A stretch of 9,830 nucleotides of DNA from Rhodobacterales bacterium UBA3089 (lineage in GTDB: Bacteria; Pseudomonadota; Alphaproteobacteria; Rhodobacterales; Rhodobacteraceae). Below are positions 7,464 to 9,830 of the stretch, one piece after another (positions within the stretch are counted from its first letter, which is position 1; each line of letters starts with the position of its first letter). The notes beneath the pieces were generated by a model. The model searched no databases and was not told the origin of the DNA. It saw nothing but the letters and a program-made list of their open reading frames with translations. The position numbers and the translations under genes are program-made. The DNA is taken from contig DFBD01000122.1 of NCBI GenBank assembly GCA_002367255.1, positions 1-9,830 of the forward strand, in the 5' to 3' direction.

Positions 7464-7479
7464 TCTGCTAAATAGCAGA
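7464..7479. repeat. Short perfect palindrome between fur and the DsrC-like gene
   Basis: TCTGCTA-AA-TAGCAGA is a perfect 7-bp inverted repeat with a 2-base centre, one of three consecutive dyads in this convergent gap. It could be part of a terminator array or a protein-binding site. Confidence 0.4.
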
Positions 7480-7504
7480 AAGAACACGGGAAGAATGTAA
7501 ACCC

Positions 7505-7522
7505 GGCGCATAAATATGCGCC
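7505..7522 (-). terminator. Likely terminator hairpin of the DsrC-like gene
   Basis: GGCGCATA-AA-TATGCGCC is a perfect 8-bp inverted repeat that begins 13 bases after the minus-strand stop codon. In the minus direction it is followed by GGGTTTACATTCTT, a modest T-rich tail. With no clear T-run it may be an mRNA-protecting hairpin instead. Confidence 0.5.
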
Positions 7523-7535
7523 GCGCCCTTATAGC

Positions 7536-7874
7536 TTAATAGCCACCCTTGCGGCGGCTTTCTGGTAGACCAGCAACTTTGCCGCCCTGCTTTGACGGGT
7601 CGCCCGGGAACAATTCATAGACGTCGCGTTGGCTTAGTTTTTCACCCCAGGCATCGCTCATTGCTTTGACGATTTTACGAGTGTTGGGCTGGTTGCCACC
7701 GTTGTCGATATATTCTTCACGCAAGAAGTTCATTAAATCCCAATGCTTGTCTGTTAGCTCGATACCTTCTTGAGCGGCCAAAAGTGTTGCGACACCTTTG
7801 TTCCAGTCTTCAACATTTTCCAAATGACCGTTATCATTGGTTTCGATCGTCTTACCTTCGTATTCAAATGACAT
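7536..7874 (-). CDS. DsrC/TusE-family protein lacking the sulfur-carrier cysteines (RspA-like)
   Basis: A 112-residue DsrC/TusE/DsvC-family protein. Family features are the N-terminal YEGKTIETNDNGHL (5-18), EDWNKGVATLLAAQEGIEL (22-40), the HWDLMNFLREEY helix, RKIVKAMSDAWGEK and the C-terminal LFPGDPSKQGGKVAGLPESRR. DsrC and TusE carry persulfide on a conserved penultimate cysteine of the C-terminal arm; here that arm ends RRKGGY and the whole chain has no cysteine. Such cysteine-free homologues have been called RspA and are thought to act in regulation rather than sulfur transfer; that role is family knowledge, not visible here. I chose ATG 7872-7874 because AGGGGAAC lies just upstream; an ATG 36 bases earlier would put that ribosome-binding site inside the gene. 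It is monocistronic, convergent with fur and divergent from the pilin genes. Confidence 0.9.
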   Translation of the reverse strand: MSFEYEGKTIETNDNGHLENVEDWNKGVATLLAAQEGIELTDKHWDLMNFLREEYIDNGGNQPNTRKIVKAMSDAWGEKLSQRDVYELFPGDPSKQGGKVAGLPESRRKGGY

Positions 7875-8155
7875 TGTGTTCCCCTTTTTGGTTTCCGTCC
7901 AACAATACATTCAAACAACAGGATGTGTCAATTTGCAATCAGAAATCATCGGCACCAGTTCAAACCCGCCGTACATTTAAGTTGAAGCACTGTAGTACCC
8001 GCCCACCACGGTATGCTGCATATTATGGCAACCTAATCGACTCGGCCAGAATCATTAGGTGTGGAAATATGGCGAGGTAGTGTGGCCCGATAAGCCAAAT
8101 TTTACAGATTTTCTGGTTAGAAACAATTATAACCATTAAAAAAGTGACACATACT

Positions 8156-8175
8156 CATAAGTTGCCCAACTTATG
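8156..8175. promoter_or_regulatory. Perfect 20-bp operator-like palindrome
   Basis: CATAAGTTG and CAACTTATG form a perfect 9-bp inverted repeat around a CC centre, 148 bases before pilin gene 1. The 2-base centre makes a protein-binding site likelier than an RNA hairpin. In the pilin 2 upstream copy only the right arm (AATTTATG) is recognisable, so the palindrome is specific to copy 1. Confidence 0.5.
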
Positions 8176-8204
8176 CCTGAATTGAACCGCATTGCTATCG
8201 GCAG

Positions 8205-8232
8205 TTGATCGCAGAGGTATTCTGTTGATCAA
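8205..8232. promoter_or_regulatory. Dyad element upstream of pilin gene 1
   Basis: TTGATCGCAGA (8205-8215) and TCTGTTGATCAA (8221-8232) form an imperfect inverted repeat around GGTAT. The related element before pilin gene 2 keeps dyad symmetry with other bases, which argues for function as an operator or RNA stem. Confidence 0.45.
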
Positions 8233-8244
8233 GCATTAAGCTCT

Positions 8245-8424
8245 GGTAAGGCCAAGCGGCCATTCTAGTATCGGTTCATGTGGAGCCAATTGATTAACCT
8301 AAACCCTTGGAAGGGGAAACATTATGAAACTGTTCACAAAATTCGCAAATGACGAGTCCGGCGCTGTAACTGTAGACTGGGTTGTTTTGACTGCTGCTAT
8401 CGTTGGTATCGCGATTGCTGTTAT
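8245..8424 (+). repeat. 180-bp direct repeat, copy 1
   Basis: This segment covers about 79 bases of leader plus the first 101 bases of pilin gene 1. It matches 8783-8962 without gaps at 179 of 180 positions (the one change is A8318 against C8856). Sequence on both sides is clearly more diverged. Confidence 0.95.
8304..8315 (+). promoter_or_regulatory. Mini-hairpin overlapping the pilin 1 ribosome-binding site
   Basis: CCCTT-GG-AAGGG is an inverted repeat whose right arm is the ribosome-binding site (AAGGGG) of pilin gene 1. As RNA it could form a 4-bp stem with a 4-base loop. Such a short stem is weak, so a role in translation control is only possible. Pilin 2 has the same element at 8842-8853; pilin 3 does not. 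Confidence 0.35.
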
Positions 8425-8494
8425 CACATTGATTTCCGGCGGCATCGAAAATGCAGCTAATGGAATCAACGCCGAGCTACTGAATGTTAATTAG
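8324..8494 (+). CDS. Flp-type pilin 1, C-terminally shortened (56 aa)
   Basis: A tiny class III (type IVb) Flp-family pilin. The 56-residue prepilin has a 13-residue leader MKLFTKFANDESG, a predicted prepilin peptidase site G13/A14, and the hydrophobic helix AVTVDWVVLTAAIVGIAIAV that packs the pilus core. The mature +5/+6 residues are Asp-Trp (D18, W19) where classical Flp pilins have Glu-Tyr. AAGGGG precedes the ATG. Compared with pilins 2 and 3 it ends early (LLNVN), lacking the tail with two cysteines. Codon 54 spans the junction where sequence derived from the DsrC-like gene begins, and that sequence supplies codons 55, 56 and the TAG stop. Possibly a working minor pilin or a decaying duplicate; the N-terminus is intact. 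Confidence 0.88.
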   Translation: MKLFTKFANDESGAVTVDWVVLTAAIVGIAIAVITLISGGIENAANGINAELLNVN

Positions 8495-8550
8495 ATACCT
8501 TCTTAAGTGACAAAAAGTACTGTGATACCTTTGTCCAGTCTTCAACGTTT
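8485..8550 (-). pseudogene. Decayed fragment of the DsrC-like gene at the duplication joint
   Basis: This stretch aligns in the same orientation with 7752-7818 inside the intact DsrC-like gene (codons for about residues 19-41): 54 of 67 columns match, with one deleted base. Read in the original frame the fragment has a frameshift opposite residue 25 and, beyond it, TAA in place of Gln35 and of Glu39. Most substitutions are G/C to A/T, as in unselected DNA. Next to it, 8548-8563 matches 8110-8125 (14 of 16), so the copy continues, after an internal deletion, into the pilin upstream region. Confidence 0.85.
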
Positions 8551-8861
8551 CAGGTTAGAAAAAAGTTTTTGTACAAAGTGAGTTAAAAATTATTATAATT
8601 TAGTGTTTACTATCAGTGAGGTACGTATTAGTCGTAGGAAACTGGCTGTAATCATTAAAAAATAACAAAATTTTATCATTTTTACAAAAACTGCCTAATT
8701 TATGCCTAAATTGAATTGCATAATTACTGGCACTTGGTCACAGACATTCTGTGATCAAGCATAAGCTCTGGTGATCTGGGGTGGTAAGGCCAAGCGGCCA
8801 TTCTAGTATCGGTTCATGTGGAGCCAATTGATTAACCTAAACCCTTGGAAGGGGACACATT
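8495..8861 (+). other. AT-rich spacer and leader before pilin gene 2
   Basis: This 367-base gap has no credible gene. Its left end is the decayed DsrC-gene fragment, its middle (about 8560-8715) is very AT-rich and includes a 15-base dyad at 8587-8601 (AAATTAT/ATAATTT), and from about 8650 it is a diverged copy of the region before pilin 1, with a 13-base insertion at about 8771-8783 relative to it. No clear terminator for pilin 1 is visible, so readthrough to pilin 2 is possible. Confidence 0.7.
8733..8759. promoter_or_regulatory. Dyad element upstream of pilin gene 2
   Basis: CTTGGTCACAGA (8733-8744) and TCTGTGATCAAG (8748-8759) are inverted repeats matching at 11 of 12 positions around CAT. 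It corresponds in position to the dyad at 8205-8232, with the symmetry kept although individual bases differ. Confidence 0.5.
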
Positions 8862-8962
8862 ATGAAACTGTTCACAAAATTCGCAAATGACGAGTCCGGC
8901 GCTGTAACTGTAGACTGGGTTGTTTTGACTGCTGCTATCGTTGGTATCGCGATTGCTGTTAT
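8783..8962 (+). repeat. 180-bp direct repeat, copy 2
   Basis: Partner of 8245-8424, offset 538 bases, covering the leader and first 101 bases of pilin gene 2. It includes the second mini-hairpin over the ribosome-binding site (8842-8853). From 8963 to the end of codon 53 the two genes differ at 8 of about 60 positions. Confidence 0.95.
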
Positions 8963-9056
8963 TACATTGATTTCCGGCGGCATCGAAGATGCATCCAACG
9001 GCATCAACTCCGAACTACTGAACGCGGGTACATGTAACTCGTTCCCTTGCACATAA
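8862..9056 (+). CDS. Flp-type pilin 2 (64 aa)
   Basis: A full-length Flp-family pilin, the structural subunit of Tad-type adhesive pili. Leader and core helix are identical to pilin 1 for the first 44 residues: prepilin site G13/A14, Asp-Trp at mature +5/+6, then AAIVGIAIAVITLISGGIE. The tail reads DASNGINSELLNAGTCNSFPCT, with C58 and C63 spaced C-x4-C, able to form a disulfide. AAGGGG lies 7 bases before the ATG. It is the copy that kept the original 3' end after the duplication: a strong terminator lies 44 bases after the stop. Processing by a TadV/CpaA prepilin peptidase is expected from the family; no peptidase gene is in this window. Probably a major or co-major pilin together with pilin 3. 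Confidence 0.93.
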   Translation: MKLFTKFANDESGAVTVDWVVLTAAIVGIAIAVITLISGGIEDASNGINSELLNAGTCNSFPCT

Positions 9057-9076
9057 TAAATTGTGCAGGTATTAAC

Positions 9077-9131
9077 ATTGCGTAACTTCTACGCAATATG
9101 GGTCGGGGCAATATTTGCTCCGACCTTTTTT
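9077..9131 (+). terminator. Double hairpin and rho-independent terminator of pilin gene 2
   Basis: First comes a perfect 8-bp hairpin ATTGCGTA/TACGCAAT with a 5-base loop (9077-9097). Three bases later comes a terminator with an 11-bp stem, GGTCGGGGCAA (9101-9111) and TTGCTCCGACC (9115-9125), containing one G-T pair, loop TAT, followed by TTTTTT (9126-9131). The second is a textbook terminator; the first may protect the short pilin mRNA. Confidence 0.92.
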
Positions 9132-9395
9132 ATTAGCAAAAGATCCAATCGCCCCACCTTGTTACCTTAATGGAAAGCCGGGGAACCATTTTTGGCTGAA
9201 CGGCAAATCAATGCACGGTGCGTCTAAAATTCGCCCCAATTGGAATGTACCCTCAAGAAGTGGCGTTTAGTTATCGACATCGCTCCGAACACCGGCCACC
9301 CGAGCTTCATATATTCTAGCGGCAAAGCCTGCTGTTATGGACAGACCAATTTAATTGGAACAAAATTTAAATCGACCCCCGCAAAGGAAAACATC
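9132..9395 (+). other. Leader region of pilin gene 3
   Basis: With the terminator before it, this completes a gap of 339 bases (9057-9395) without a gene. It is unrelated to the leaders of pilins 1 and 2. I see a 5-bp dyad CCAAT-TTA-ATTGG (9346-9358) and the ribosome-binding site AAAGGA just before the start. An open frame running in from about 9240 in the pilin frame lacks a ribosome-binding site at its beginning and is taken as untranslated. A promoter must lie here because a strong terminator precedes it. Confidence 0.6.
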
Positions 9396-9590
9396 ATGAA
9401 ACTGTTCACAAAATTCGCAAATGACGAGTCCGGCGCCGTAACTGTAGACTGGGTTGTTCTGACCGCCGCTATTGTTGGCATCGCGGTTGCCGTTATAGCA
9501 CTGATCTCCGCTGGCGTTGAGACTGCGGCGACCGAAATCAATGACGAGGTTTTGAAGGTAGAATCCTGCAATAACTTCGCTAATTGTTAA
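9396..9590 (+). CDS. Flp-type pilin 3 (64 aa)
   Basis: A third Flp-family pilin with the same 13-residue leader MKLFTKFANDESG, site G13/A14, Asp-Trp at mature +5/+6 and core AVTVDWVVLTAAIVGIAVAV. The tail differs (ISAGVETAATEINDEVLKVESCNNFANC) but again carries two cysteines, C58 and C64, spaced C-x5-C, the last being the final residue. The start is ATG 9396, fixed by AAAGGA and by alignment to pilins 1 and 2; the frame stays open upstream but without a ribosome-binding site. The first 63 bases match pilins 1 and 2 at all but one position, then nearly every second codon differs synonymously. It has its own leader, so expression may be controlled separately. It is nearest to the presumed tad genes at the right edge. 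Confidence 0.93.
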   Translation: MKLFTKFANDESGAVTVDWVVLTAAIVGIAVAVIALISAGVETAATEINDEVLKVESCNNFANC

Positions 9591-9617
9591 TCTAACGACA
9601 CAACATATATAGTATAC

Positions 9618-9670
9618 ACCTCCAACCTTTGGTTGGGGTAGTGTGACTGGGATGACACGATCACCCCAGT
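9618..9670 (+). terminator. Possible terminator hairpins after pilin gene 3
   Basis: Two stem-loops follow the stop: CCAACC-TTT-GGTTGG (9622-9636, extended by one G-T and one G-C pair) and ACTGGG(A)TGA/TCA(C)CCCAGT (9646-9670, one mismatch), the latter followed by TATTT. Neither has a strong T-run, so termination may be partial, allowing readthrough into the gene at the right edge. Confidence 0.45.
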
Positions 9671-9704
9671 TATTTACACCTGCAATTATTTGTATCTGCA
9701 TTAT

Positions 9705-9733
9705 TGGACAAACCATTTGAATATATTTGTCCA
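9705..9733. repeat. Inverted repeat upstream of the gene at the right edge
   Basis: TGGACAAA (9705-9712) and TTTGTCCA (9726-9733) are perfect 8-bp arms separated by 13 bases, about 85 bases before ATG 9818. It may be a regulator site or leader hairpin for the downstream tad gene. Confidence 0.4.
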
Positions 9734-9817
9734 GTAGCTTAACCATACCAAAGAACCGCCCGCTTTAATATGTCTCAAATCATCTAGCGCAGGGCAGATT
9801 TTTTGTAAGGATACAAA

Positions 9818-9830
9818 ATGCGTATTGTTT
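9818..9830 (+). CDS. 5' end of a gene, possibly cpaB (Tad pilus assembly)
   Basis: Only ATG CGT ATT GTT T is present, giving MRIV and one incomplete codon, preceded by GTAAGGA at good spacing. In Rhodobacterales tad loci, CpaB/RcpC, an outer-membrane-channel partner for Flp pilus assembly, often begins MR(I/M/L)VF and follows the pilin genes. The start site is well supported; the identity is a guess from four residues and context. Confidence 0.4.

Larger units (their letters stand above)
7875..8323. other. Intergenic region between the DsrC-like gene and pilin gene 1
   Basis: This 449-base divergent region holds the minus-strand promoter and leader of the DsrC-like gene and the upstream region of the first pilin gene. 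I see no credible gene; an open frame running from 7784 to 8080 is mostly antisense to the DsrC-like gene. The part from about 8130 onward is repeated, diverged, before pilin 2. It contains a 20-bp palindrome, a dyad element and an SD-proximal mini-hairpin, listed separately. No promoter hexamers stand out. Confidence 0.6.

Noticed and set aside
7875..7910. Upstream ATG giving the DsrC-like protein 12 extra residues
   Set aside because: The strong AGGGGAAC ribosome-binding site lies after that ATG and serves the ATG at 7872-7874.
7784..8080. Open frame antisense to the DsrC-like gene and extending into the spacer
   Set aside because: No start context, and composition looks like chance.
8156..8175. 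LuxR-type quorum-sensing box
   Set aside because: The size is right, but the conserved CT and AG positions of lux-type boxes are not present.
8238..8250. CtrA site (TTAA-N7-TTAA) before pilin 1
   Set aside because: The second half reads TAAG and the first half is altered in copy 2, so the match is not convincing.
8728..8745. Sigma-54 promoter starting at TGGCAC upstream of pilin 2
   Set aside because: The required TTGC-type -12 element is not at the right distance, and the motif is not kept before pilin 1.
8738..8754. CRP-like site in the pilin 2 dyad
   Set aside because: The half-sites are in everted order (TCACA then TGTGA), the reverse of a CRP site.
9240..9395. N-terminal extension of pilin 3 by about 52 codons
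   Set aside because: The upstream start is a TTG without a ribosome-binding site, while ATG 9396 has AAAGGA and aligns exactly with the other two pilin starts.

Overview
The window looks like chromosomal DNA of a marine alphaproteobacterium, most likely Rhodobacterales (Roseobacter group). Support comes from the protein flavour: an alphaproteobacterial Fur/Mur lacking the CxxC cysteines, a DsrC/TusE-like protein ending RRKGGY, and Flp-type pilins with the core GAVTVDWVVLTAAIVGI. Gene order also fits: YfgM-like TPR protein, BamB, Der. No rRNA, tRNA, CRISPR array or insertion sequence was found.

Layout. (1) Positions 1-2990, minus strand: an envelope and ribosome-assembly operon read yfgM-like, bamB, der; der runs off the left edge. 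(2) 3262-3621, plus strand: secG, diverging from that operon and closed by a strong terminator. (3) 3695-5372, minus strand: an unrecognised secreted protein of 498 aa overlapping a 74-aa secreted-looking ORF; this pair converges on secG and looks accessory. (4) 5658-7381, plus strand: a CPA1-family Na+/H+ antiporter, then a Fur/Mur metalloregulator. A cluster of inverted repeats follows. (5) 7536-7874, minus strand: a DsrC/TusE-family protein with no cysteine at all (RspA-like). (6) 8130-9830, plus strand: the start of a Tad/Flp pilus locus with three tiny Flp pilin genes, each with its own leader. At the right edge are the first bases of a gene that could be cpaB.

The most informative part is 7750-9060. 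The first two pilin genes arose by tandem duplication of a block running from inside the DsrC-like gene to near the 3' end of the pilin gene. The joint is still visible: a decayed 67-column copy of DsrC-gene sequence (with a frameshift and stops) starts inside codon 54 of the first pilin gene and supplies its last two codons and stop. That pilin therefore lost the cysteine-bearing C-terminal tail kept by pilins 2 and 3. A 180-bp segment covering the leader and pilin N-terminus is 179/180 identical between copies although its flanks have diverged, which suggests gene conversion or strong constraint. A dyad element upstream of both pilins is also kept despite sequence divergence.

Functionally, YfgM-like protein, BamB and SecG serve protein export and outer-membrane assembly, Der serves 50S ribosome maturation, the antiporter serves pH/Na+ homeostasis, Fur/Mur serves metal regulation, and the Flp cluster provides pilins for an adhesive Tad pilus.
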